From positions 57,759,592 through 57,823,591 of the forward strand of contig JAVIAB010000101.1 in the NCBI GenBank assembly GCA_032433765.1: a DNA stretch of 64,000 nt. The letters are read 5' to 3'. Below are positions 13,800-23,214 of this stretch, piece after piece. The notes under the pieces are model-generated. The model was not told the DNA's origin, did not search any database, and was given only the letters and a program-made list of their open reading frames with translations. Source of the DNA: Megaustenia siamemsis (Eukaryota; Mollusca; Gastropoda; Stylommatophora; Ariophantidae). Within the stretch, counting starts at the first letter, position 1, and each line of letters starts with the position of its first letter. The position numbers and the translations under genes were made by a program.

Positions 13800-15712
13800 T
13801 TTTATGAAAAATGATTAATACTAGGTTTCTGAAAGAATGACTGGTACTAGGTTTGTGAAAGAATGACTGGTACTAGGTTTGTGAAAGAATGACTGGTACT
13901 AGGTTTGTGAAAGAATGACTGGTACTAGGTTTGTTAAAGAATGACTGGTACTAGGTTTGTTAAAGAATGACTGGTACTAGGTTTGTGAAAGAATGACTGG
14001 TACTACGTTTGTGAAAGAATGACTGGTACTAGGTTTGTGAAAGAATGACTGGTACTAGGTTTGTGAAAGAATGACTGGTACTAGGTTTGTGAAAGAATGA
14101 CTAAAATAGGTTTGTGAAAGAATGACTGGTACTATGTTTCTGAAGTATGACTGGTACTAGGTTTGTAAAAGAATGACTGGTACTAGGTTTGTAAAAGAAT
14201 GACTGGTACTAGGTTTGTGAAAGAATGACTGGTACTAGGTTTGTGAAAGAATGACTGATACTAGGTTTGTGAAAGAATGACTGGTACTAGGTTTGTGAAA
14301 GAATGACTGGTACTAGGTTTGTGAAAGAATGACTGGTACTGAAAGAATGACTGGTACTAGGTTTGTGAAAGAATGACTGGTACTAGGTTTGTGAAAGAAT
14401 GACTGGTACTAGGTTTGTGAAAGAATGACTGGTACTAGGTTTGTGAAAGAATGACTGGTACTAGGTTTGTGAAAGAATGACTGGTACTAGGTTTGTGAAA
14501 GAATGACTGGTACTAGGTTTGTGAAAGAATGACTAAAATAGGTTTGTGAAAGAATGACTGGTACTATGTTTCTGAAGTATGACTGGTACTAGGTTTGTAA
14601 AAGAATGACTGGTACTAGGTTTGTAAAAGAATGACTGGTACTAGGTTTGTGAAAGAATGACTGTTACTAGGTTTGTGAAAGAATGACTGGTACTAGGTTT
14701 GTGAAAGAATGACTGGTACTAGGTTTGTGAAAGAATGACTGGTACTAGGTTTGCGAAAGAATGACTGGTACTAGGTTTGTAAAAGAATGACTGGTACTAG
14801 GTTTGTAAAAGAATGACTGGTACTAGGTTTGTAAAAGAATGACTGGTACTAGGTTTGTGAAAGAATGACTGGTACTAGGTTTGTGAAAGAATGACTGGTA
14901 CTGAAAGAATGACTGGTACTAGGTTTGTGAAAGAATGACTGGTACTGAAAGAATGACTGGTACTGAAAGAATGACTGGTACTAGGTTTGTGAAAGAATGA
15001 CTGGTACTGAAAGAATGACTGGTACTAGGTTTGTGAAAGAATGACTGGTGCTGAAAGAATGACTGGCACTGAAAGAATGACTGGTACTATGTTTGTGAAA
15101 GAATGACTGGTAATAGGTTTGTGAAAGAATGACTGGTACTGAAAGAATGACTGGTACTGAAAGAATGACTGGTACTAGGTTTGTGAAAGAATGACTGGTA
15201 CTGAAAGAATGACTGGTACTAGGTTTGTGAAAAAATGACTGGTACTGAAAGAATTACTGGTACTGAAAGAATGACTGGTACTAGGTTTGTGAAAAAATGA
15301 CTGGTACTGAAAGAATTACTGGTACTGAAAGAATGACTCTTACTAGGTTTCTGAAAGAATGACTGGTACTAGGTTTGTGAAAGAATGACTGGTATTAGGT
15401 TTGTGAAATAATGACTGGTACTAGGTTTCTGAAAGAATGACTGGTACTGAAAGAATGACTGGTACTGAAAGAATGACTGGTACTGAAAGAATGACTGGTA
15501 CTAGGTTTGTGAAAGAATGACTGGTACTAGGTTTGCGAAAGAATGACTGGTACTAGGTTTGTAAAAGAATGACTGGTACTAGATTTGTGAAAGAATGACT
15601 GGTACTAGGTTTGTGAAAGAATGACTGGTACTAGGTTTGTGAAAGAATGACTGGTACTGAAAGAATGACTGGTACTAGGTTTGTGAAAGAATGACTGGTC
15701 CTGAAAGAATGA
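13800..15712. repeat. Minisatellite T4: 26-bp and 18-bp units
   Basis: Units contain GGTACTAGGTTTGTGAAAGA then ATGACT (26 bp). From about 14335, and densely from 14900 to 15480, they are mixed with an 18-bp form that lacks the internal AGGTTTGT. The two forms alternate in recurring patterns. The sequence is clearly related to T3 and T5. Confidence 0.96.
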
Positions 15713-16000
15713 TTGTAAATAATAACTGTTACAAAGTTTATGAACAATGACTTGTACAAAGTTTGTGAAGAATGACTTGTACAAAGTTTGTGAAGAATGA
15801 CTTGTACAAAGTTTGTGAAGAATGACTTGGTTTGTGAAGAATGACTCATACAAAGTTTGTGAAGAATGACTTGGTTTGTGAAGAATGACTCATACAAAGT
15901 TTGTGAAGAATGACTTATTTTGTGAAGAATGGCTGGCACAAAGTTTGTGAAGAATGACTTGGTTTGTGAAGAATGACTGGTACATAGTTTGTAAACATTA
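15713..16000. repeat. Minisatellite T5: ~25-bp unit
   Basis: About a dozen units contain AAGTTTGTGAAGAATGACTT followed by GTACA or a shortened GG form. They are a diverged continuation of T4. The array ends about 170 bases below the RIM exon at 16174. Confidence 0.93.
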
Positions 16001-16173
16001 ATGATACATCAAGAATATTGTAACATGACAAGGAGAAAGGTGAGCAAACTCTACCACAAAAAATGGTGAATGAAGGAGATAGGATATCACCAAAAGTAGA
16101 ACAGATAATGGGAGGAGATGGGTGTGCATATCTGACTACTGCCTGAGGCAAGCGCGGGTTACGCTGAGTATAC

Positions 16174-16341
16174 CTGTGCTGCTGCGGCTTCTGTGAGTGG
16201 TGGTTGTCGTGGTGGATGAGTCCTGTTTGGCACTGCTCGTGTCGGAGTAGTCCTCGCTGCCCAGAGTGGTTGGACTGCAAGAGCTGCCGATGGAGCTTAC
16301 ACTGGCAGTCCCGTCACCATGGGAAATACTAGCAACACCAC
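16174..16341 (-). CDS. Rim: Probable RIM homologue, Ser/Thr-rich linker exon
   Basis: This is a 168-bp exon, phase 1 to phase 1. The acceptor CCACTAG ends at 16342 and is preceded by a branch-point-like CTAAAT. The donor GTATAC starts at 16173. In the only frame that joins the 45.0-kb exon without a stop, it reads GVASISHGDG, SVSSIGSSCSPTTLG, SEDYSDTSS and a T-run followed by HRSRSST. The GC content and Ser/Thr bias are unlike the surrounding arrays. Vertebrate RIM linkers are likewise Ser-rich at this point, with a CSPSGSP-like segment. An upstream acceptor (after GTTGTCAG, about 16379) is also possible but would need an unseen exon ending in phase 2. The intron to the previous exon is about 28.6 kb. 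Assignment to RIM depends on strand, phase and composition and is weaker than for the other two exons. Confidence 0.55.
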
Positions 16342-16494
16342 CTAGTGGATGAGTATTTAGCCTTGAGCACAGTTCCCTGGCACTGACAACCCATGACAAA
16401 ACACAATTGGCGGTCACTTCTTGTGTTCAATGACTGTACTGTGGTCAGATGATATCTGTCAGGGACATGCCTGCTGTACTATATTGATAAGCTC

Positions 16495-16978
16495 ATGTGA
16501 TCTACCAGGACATATCTGATATGAGGCTCGGTCAAATGAGCTATTAGGACATATCTGATGTGAGGCTTGGTTAAGTGAATAAGTAGGACATATCTGAAAT
16601 GAGGCTCAGTCAAATGAGTTAGTAGGACATATCTGATGTGAGGCTTGGCTAAGTGAATAAGTAGGACATATCTGAAATGAGGCTCAGTCAAATGAGTTAG
16701 TAGGACATATCTGATGTGAGGCTTGGTTAAGTGAACAAGTAGGACATATCTGATATGAGGCTCAGTCAAATGAGTTAGTAGGACATATCTGATGTGAGGC
16801 TTGGTAAAGTGAACAAGTAGGACATATCTGATATGAGGCTCAGTCAAATGAATCAGTAGGACATATATTATATGAGGCTCGATCAAATGAACTAGCAGGA
16901 CATATCTGATGTGAGGCTTGGTCAAGTAACTAGTAAGATCTGATATGAGACTTTATTAAGTCAACAAGTACAACTAGT
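16495..16978. repeat. Minisatellite T6a: 39-bp unit
   Basis: About twelve units contain GGACATATCTGATGTGAGGC followed by TTGG, then AAGTGA and AGTA, with alternating GATGTGAGGCTTGG and GATATGAGGCTCAG forms. This suggests a 78-bp dimer. The 13-codon period gives a long minus-strand frame (LTEPHIRYV repeats) that is not a gene. It lies inside the RIM intron just above the 16.2-kb exon. Confidence 0.93.
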
Positions 16979-16984
16979 ACTAGG

Positions 16985-17512
16985 AACAGACCGGAAGACA
17001 GTTCAGAGCTACAACTACCTTGGACATACCAGTGATGGAAAATGTACAACTGAAATAAACAACAGAATAGGAATAGCAAAAAGTAATGAAAAAATATACT
17101 AACATCAAAACAAATAACACCAGGGCTAAAACTAAGAAAAGCAAAAAGTTATATCTTCTCAACATTCCTGTATGGTGCAGAAACATGGACATTAGACAAG
17201 AAGACAGAATAGAAAATTGAAGCCTTTGAGGATTTATAGAAGAATTGGACGAATTGGATGGAAAAAAAGCAAACGATGAAGTCTTAAAACAACTAAAAAT
17301 TAAAAGAGAACTAGTAAACACAATTCAAACAAAATAAAAGAGATTTATTTTTGGAGCATGTTAAAAGATACAGCAGCCTACTAACAGTAATCTCGGAAGG
17401 AAAAATACAAGGTAAAAGAGGCAGAGGCAGATCAAGACTAACATGGACGGGTAACATCAAAAGATGGACAAGTCAGCTTATGACAACCTGCACTATCAAA
17501 GCAAGAGACAGA
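16985..17512 (+). mobile_element. LINE relic inside the T6 array
   Basis: Translation in shifting frames gives VQSYNYLGHTSDGKCTTEIN then RIGIAKSN, a YLLNIP / YGAETW-like part, and a Lys-rich end. This is the order of the region downstream of the reverse-transcriptase palm in RTE-like LINEs (YLG, then EI-RI, then the YG-E-W segment). Many stops and frameshifts show it is old. T6 repeat resumes directly at its downstream edge, so it split the array. Confidence 0.65.
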
Positions 17513-17514
17513 GT

Positions 17515-18480
17515 GACATATCTGATGTGAGGCTGAATTATGTTATTGAGCAGAATATAACTGATTTTAAACTAAGAGGACTTATCAGATGTGAGGCTAA
17601 ATTATGTGCACCATATAACACATTTTAGGTTAGAACACAATCAATAGGACGTTGAAAAGTGTGAACTTGAGGAGCATATCTAATTGTAGGCTGAAGCATG
17701 TGATCTAGTAGGGGATATCTAATTGTAGGCTGATGCATGTGATCTAGTAGGGGATATCTAATTGTAGGCTGATGCATGTGATCTAGTAGGGGATATCTAA
17801 TTGTAGGCTGATGCATGTGATCTAGTAGGGGATATCTAATTGTAGGCTGATGCATGTGATCTAGTAGGGCATATCTAATTATAGGCTGAAACATGTGATC
17901 TAGTAGGGCATATATAATTATAGGCTGAAACATGTGATCTAGTAGGGCATATCTAATTATAGGCTGAAACATGTGATCTAGTAGGGCATATCTAATTATA
18001 GGCTGAAACATGTGATCTAGTAGGGCATATCTAATTGTAGGCTGAAACATGTGATCTAGTAGGGCATATCTAATTATAGGCTGAAACATGTGATCTAGTA
18101 GGGCATATCTAATTATAGGCTGAAACATGTGATATAGTAGGGGATATCTAATTGTAGGCTGAAACATGTGATCTAGTAGGGCATATCTAATTATAGGCTG
18201 AAACATGTGATCTAGTAGGGCATAACTAATGTGAGGCTGAATTATGTGATTTTGTGGAACATATCCAATGTGAGGGTGAACCATGTGATCTAGCAGAGCA
18301 TATGTACGAGTCTGAGACACGTGATCTCCCAGGACATATCTGATGTTTAACTAAGGAGATAATATATGTTTGACTGAAATAATTTGACTTAGTAGGACTT
18401 ATAAAATGTGAAAGTGAATCTGTGACAAACTAGGATCTATAAAGTGTGATGGTAAGTCATATTATTTAGAGGGACATTGT
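17515..18480. repeat. Minisatellite T6b: 39-bp unit
   Basis: The first units (17515-17610) match T6a and contain GATGTGAGGCTGAATTATGT. The array then shifts to GGCATATCTAATTATAGGCT followed by GAAACATGTGATCTAGTA for about fifteen units, and decays by 18480. The 231-residue minus-strand frame (DHMFQPIIRYALL repeats) results from the 39-bp period. Confidence 0.92.
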
Positions 18481-18972
18481 GTATAAGCTGAGGTCACATG
18501 ATTACTTGCAACAATAATAACATTGTAATATATCTTGTGGATAGAAGCAAAGAACTACTAAAGTCTGAGGAAGTTGGATACAGCTAGACAAGAACATAAA
18601 CAAAACATAAGCAGAACAAAAGAACTCAGCTTTTCAGACAGAAGAATGGGGTTAGACATACAAATATGAGACTATAGCATAATTGACAATAGGTAGAATA
18701 AAGTGAAAGAAGAAGATTAATAAAATATGATACAGCTTTATTGAAGATGGTTTAGACAGATGACATAAAGCAGTTTCTGTTTCATAATGTTTTTTACTGC
18801 ATTAACTGTAGGTTTTATTTTTTAGATCAAACATAAACACGATTTCTGTGGCACTTTTCTAAATCTGTCAAGTTGAACTTTAGTAGCAAATTGTGCTATC
18901 TACTTTATTATTTCAAGCAGAACTAACAGGTCTAGTCATATTCACTAATTTGCAGAAGCTATTTGCTGCATT
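18481..18972. other. Unique intronic spacer
   Basis: AT-rich sequence with no tandem unit, no exon with paired splice signals and no recognisable transposon protein. The last 20 bases are the ATTC-type tail of the adjacent LINE C copy. Confidence 0.45.
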
Positions 18973-19345
18973 CATTCATTTTTCTTTCATTCATTTTTGT
19001 CTCAGGTCAAAGACGGCACATAGGGCGGAAGTTACAGTCCTCTATGATTGACGATTTGCTGCTAGTTCTTGTAGTTTTTGGTTTTTTCTTAGTCCAATAT
19101 TTGAGCCTTCCCTAGTAATTGTGTAGTGATTCTCTTGGTCTGCCTTGTTTTCTTTTACCAGATGGTTTCCACATGAATGCCTGATGGGGAAGTTTTTCTT
19201 CATTCATTCTCAACACATGACCAATGTATTTCCAGCGCCTTCTTTTTATACAGCTCAACACAAATTCTTGTTTTGATTCGTCTCTTATCTGTTCATTTGA
19301 AATGTAATTCTTTTGAGCTAATTTTTGAGATCCTATAAAGAGATT
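18973..19345 (-). mobile_element. LINE C fragment, 3' end
   Basis: On the minus strand it reads NEQIRDESKQEF, IKRRRWKYIGHVLRMNEEKL, HQAFMWKPSGKRKQGRPRES, then after a frameshift AANRQS and TSALCAVF. The tail is an ATGA-type microsatellite (CATTCATT on +, 18973-19000). This is the conserved C-terminal GHVLRMN/GRPR region of an RTE-like non-LTR retrotransposon. It is 5'-truncated and carries at least two lesions. The same family is at 62835-63975. Confidence 0.85.
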
Positions 19346-19504
19346 TTATTTGATGCATGCTGTTAACAAAGCGACAGCTAAACAACAAAGTGATAGCTAA
19401 ACTATAATTATAAAATTGATTCCACTGATTGTTTATTTGTCATACTTCCTACAGCTTCACTTGGGGCTCTGTATGATGTTTTATATTTGATATCTGTGCT
19501 TAAT

Positions 19505-20117
19505 ATTTTAAAACAGGTAAATGAATTTAAATATTTGGGAACTTTGTTAACCTCAGATGGAAGATCTACAAAAGAGGTGAGATGCAGAATGGCTCAGGCA
19601 AAAGCAGCTTTCCAAAAACATGAGGAAGATACTATGCAATCCATTTTTGACAATAGAAACAAGAAAAAAGAGTTCTTAAATGTTATGTAGAGCCAGTCTT
19701 AACATATGGATGTGAATCATGGATAATAGGACAACATACAAGAAAATCACTGGGGTCTGTAGAAATGGGGTTTTACAGAAGAATGTTGAGAATACAATGG
19801 CAGCTAAGAAGAGTAATGAAAATGTTCTGAAAGAGGTCAAAGCAAAAAGAGAGCTAATTTCCAATATTAGGAAGAAACAATCATCATTTTTTGGCCATGT
19901 AATGAGAAGAGAACAACTGGAAAATATTGTAACAACTGGAAAAATTGAGGGACAAAAAGATAGAGGGAAGCAAAGAGAAAAAATACCAGGCAGCTTAAGA
20001 GAATGGCTTGGCAGAAGGCCAAGAACAGAAATGATAACTAACTGTCGTGATCAAAAGTTGTGGAGAGACATGATCACCTACGCCAGCAGGCCAGGTACTT
20101 GATGATGATGATGATCT
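19505..20117 (+). mobile_element. LINE B fragment, 3' end
   Basis: It reads KQVNEFKYLGTLLTSDGRST and RMAQAKAAFQK, then loses frame at about 19617 through one extra base relative to the 42.4-kb copy. It recovers as AAKKSNENVL, FFGHVMRREQLENIVTTGKI and a TYASRPGT end. The stop codon is the first TGA of a TGATGATGA tail. The fragment is 5'-truncated after the palm domain. LINE B supplies the host element for the nested insertion at 39.6-42.4 kb. Confidence 0.88.
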
Positions 20118-20855
20118 GCACTTATCTCCAAAGTGGTAATAATACACAGTTTTGCTCCCTTTCAACTTATTTGACACAGAAGACCAAGCTGAAATTCCAC
20201 ATCACCATCAGAAAATCTTTGTTTATACATGGGCACAAGTTAAATATAGCAGAAAAGACAATCAGTTAAGTAGATCTGTGGTAAATTTGATGAAATAAGT
20301 GTAGACAGGAAGAATATCAAATGAAAAATGTATGCTTAACAATATAAGTAAAGTAAAGGTTCCCTCCCTTGCCTTGCTTGGTGTACGAAGAATATGATGT
20401 TAGTGGCCATATTTTGGTTGCTCCTTCCCTTTTGCATAGCCTTCTCTACTGCACATATTTGGGATCTTTTGTCTATCTACTATGCCATGCTATTTATAGT
20501 TCTTCTCCTCTAGTCCCTTATGAGACACTTCGGTGTTCTCCTCTATACCTTTTTTCTGTGCTCCTTACCCCTCACTTTTTTTACTGTACCCCACTCTCAG
20601 ACATCTCACTCTTACTGCCTTTTGAGCACCTGTTAGTCTACTGTTCTATTCTTTCTCCTTTGTGTTTGCACACTGACCCCTGTGTGAACTCCTCTGGTTC
20701 AGTGTGCATTTGCGCACATTTCTGCACATTCACGACAGCCACACTTTTGTTACCATTTCCTTTTCATACACACAGGATAGACATTTTTATTTTCTGTAAC
20801 ATATTTCGAATATTTTTGTTTTGAATGTTTCATTTTTAGTTTCGTGTGTGTGTGT
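20118..20855. other. Unannotated sequence, possibly the body of a Penelope-like relic
   Basis: There is a + strand open frame of 151 codons at 20369-20824 (Leu/Cys/Ser-rich, hydrophobic). I recognise no domain, and its composition fits chance translation of a pyrimidine-rich stretch. No splice-paired exon is visible. It ends next to the hammerhead-like motif. Confidence 0.35.
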
Positions 20856-20960
20856 TTTTCTTGTTTGTTCCTGCTGAAGGCCTATTGGGCCGAAACGTCG
20901 TTTAGTCTGTGTTGTCCACTTATCACATAAAGCTTCTAACATACCATTTTTTTTGGTATT
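20856..20960 (+). mobile_element. Possible Penelope-like element terminal relic with hammerhead-like core
   Basis: The sequence CTGCTGA, AGGCC, TATT, GGGCC, GAAAC at about 20870-20898 has the order of a hammerhead ribozyme core (CUGAUGA, helix II, GAAA), with one departure (C for A) in the conserved heptamer. Such hammerheads are known in the terminal repeats of Penelope-like retroelements, and GGCCGAAACGTCG-type strings are common there. No reverse transcriptase is visible nearby, and a convincing stem I is not apparent. Confidence 0.35.
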
Positions 20961-21486
20961 TTTTAATTTTTCCTTTGGCCATATTTCTCCTTGACTATGG
21001 CTAATTTTTGGGGTTTTGTGCTAGGTATCACACCAGGTGACCTTGCATCCTAGAAAAATTTCTTATATCTATTTTCTTAGGCTGGGTAAACCCCGGAGTC
21101 TTGTTGGTCCAAAATAAACACCACCACTTTTGGGAGTGAAACCTGGACCAATTTACAATATAAAACGTCAATTTAAAAAATACAGCAATGTTGTGACCAT
21201 AACTGGACTGGGGGAAGCAAAAATTCAATCCTTTTCTTTCAGCTAATTTCAATACAGATTATCAGATGTGAGGCTAAATTATGTGCAGATGTTAGAATAG
21301 ATGTTAGATGGTCTTACCAAAGAGATATTAGATAATGTGGTAATCTGTTATTTCATTACAGAAGAGGGAAAACAACACGGTACTCAAAAATGTCGTGCTG
21401 AAGTCGGATGTGTTGGGCCGAAAGGCGCAATTATAACAGCTATACTGCAAACCACAACACAACGCAGACATGTCCACTTAACGTCC
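20961..21486. other. Unique sequence containing one orphan T6-like unit
   Basis: Mostly unrecognised DNA. At about 21259-21287 there is a 29-base exact match (TTATCAGATGTGAGGCTAAA then TTATGTGCA) to a T6b unit at 17582-17610, about 3.7 kb away. Confidence 0.5.
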
Positions 21487-21580
21487 TTTTAAGGGCGGAT
21501 GACGAAGAAGAATTCTACAGTCTACGAATACTCTATAAAACTTTAGTCATCGGGCGAACATAAGCAAGCAAGCAAGTAAT
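21450..21580 (+). mobile_element. Probable LINE 3' terminus with AAGC tail
   Basis: A short frame reads LLRADDEEEFYSLRILYKTL then VIGRT and a stop. It is followed immediately by AAGCAAGCAAGCAAG at 21559-21574. The layout (a coding end, a stop, then a microsatellite tail) is that of the other LINEs here, but I do not recognise the family. Confidence 0.4.
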
Positions 21581-21752
21581 CCTTTTCATATAAAATGTTG
21601 TTACAGTTTCTTGTTTGTCCCCTTTAGACCAGTCTCAGTTATGTCTTGTCCTGTTTCCCACTAACAACAATCTATTTACCTGAAGTTTTTCATTTAAATG
21701 TTTTCTTCACCACTTTCTATAAACAGTGACCCTGAAGCTAGAAAAAAGAGAA

Positions 21753-21935
21753 GGGTTTGGTGGTCTAAAGGTAAGGTGCCGGGCTGTGGATGTAAAAGGT
21801 TCTGGGTTTAGATCCCAAGAGAGAAAGTTGGAATTTTCCTCTTCAAATCCTTCTCCCTAGTCTCTGGGTTGTGAAATTTTATCTGAGCTCTTATGGACTT
21901 GCCTGATGTGTAATGAGGACAGCCTGTTGACTAAA
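21753..21935 (+). mobile_element. tRNA-derived SINE S2, copy 1, 5' part
   Basis: An A-box-like TGGTCTAAAGG at about 21760 and a B-box-like GGTTTAGATCC about 45 bases on give a tRNA-type polymerase III promoter. They are followed by a body containing TTCTCCCTAGTCTCTGGGT, also present in degenerate form in copy 2 at 31.5 kb. The probable 3' part is at 22641-22690 (TTGTGTACTCGGCACAC). The two parts are separated by the T7 array. Confidence 0.65.
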
Positions 21936-22600
21936 CTAGACTAACTAAACTTGACTAACTAAACTAGACTAACTAAACTTGACTAACTAAATTAGACTAA
22001 CTAAACTTGACTAACTAAACTAGACAAACTAAACTAATCTAACTAAACTAGACTAACTAAACTAGACTAACTAAACTTGACTAACTAAACTAGACTAACT
22101 ACACTAGATTAACTAAACTCAACTAACTAAACTAAACTAGACTAACTAAACTAGACAAACTAAACTAAACTAACTATACTAGACTAACTAAATTAGACTA
22201 ACTAAACTAGACTAACTAAACTAGACTAAACTAACTAAACTAGACAAACTAAACTAAACTAAACTAGACTAACTAAACTAGTTAGTCTAAACTAAACTAG
22301 ACTAACTAAACTAGACTAACTAAACTAGACTAACTAAACTAAACTAGACTAACTAAACTAGACTAACTAAACTGGCAAACTAAACTAAACTAAACTAGAC
22401 TAACTAAACTAGACTAACTAAACTAGACAAACTAAACTAAAATAAACTAAACTAGACTAACTAAACTAGATTAACTAAACTAAACTAACTAAACTAGACA
22501 AACTAAACTAAACTAAGCTAAACTAGATTAACTAAACTAGACTAGACTAACTAATTTAGACTAACTAAACTAGACAAACTAAACTAAACTAGACTCAATA
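21930..22600. repeat. Minisatellite T7: ~14-bp CTAAACTAGACTAA unit
   Basis: About 45 short units combine AACTAGACTAACTA, AACTAGACAAACTA and AACTAA blocks, with an inverted piece (CTAGTTAGTCTAA) near 22278. The array sits between the 5' and 3' parts of an S2 SINE. Its first unit, TTGACTAAACTAGACTAAC, continues straight from the SINE body. Confidence 0.95.
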
Positions 22601-22640
22601 TCAACCTCAAATTTTAAACATTCAGATAATAGCAAAAAGC

Positions 22641-22690
22641 ATACTGTCCTTGTGTACTCGGCACACATTCTATAGAATCTTCAAAGTTAA
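22641..22690 (+). mobile_element. SINE S2, copy 1, probable 3' part
   Basis: CTTGTGTACTCGGCACAC followed by ATAGAATCTTCAAAG parallels CTGTGTACACTCTGCACA and AAAGAACCTTTGCC in copy 2 (31.66 kb). The match is short and degenerate. Confidence 0.45.
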
Positions 22691-23214
22691 ATGTCAGAAA
22701 AAGTAGGCAATAACCTCTGCCCAAGAAAAGGTGTTAGAAATTTATCCTAAATTAATTGAAGTCTGTAAAATAGTTTGTACATGTGAGTTAGGATTCTCCT
22801 CTGAGGTTCTCTGTATTTTTAGAAGATCAGAGCACCTATGGGTGTGACTGGAATACACTGACAATAATCCTCACACAACAAGCCATAAAAAAAACAACCT
22901 TCAAATGAGTCCAGACAAGCAAGACAAAGAGCACACACAAATAGATGCTGGTGAAAGAAATGTTTGGTGCATATTCTTTGAGCTGCTAGTGAAAGCAAAG
23001 CAATGACCTGAGTGAGGCAATATTCAAGCAGCAAATACAGTCAGTGATGAGCCAGAATAAAATGGTGCTGACAATGATACAAGAGGCAGGAAGAGATCTG
23101 ATTGATTCTGCTCATTACACATCAATTTGCAAGCATACATCAAGCAATCACAAACCAACATAAAATAATAATGCTCCACGTATACTCTAGCGTCTTCAAC
23201 ATATTTTCCAACAT
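22691..23214. other. Unique intronic spacer
   Basis: No tandem unit, transposon motif or splice-paired exon is seen on either strand. Confidence 0.45.

Noticed and set aside
16136..16280. Alternative minus frame (His/Gln-rich, TTHRSRSS shadow) as the coding frame of the 16.2-kb exon
   Set aside because: It does not join in phase with the 45.0-kb exon and runs through the acceptor side without a splice site.
20369..20824. 151-residue hydrophobic protein on +
   Set aside because: No recognisable domain, a pyrimidine-rich composition that yields Leu/Ser/Phe by chance, and no splice or homology support.
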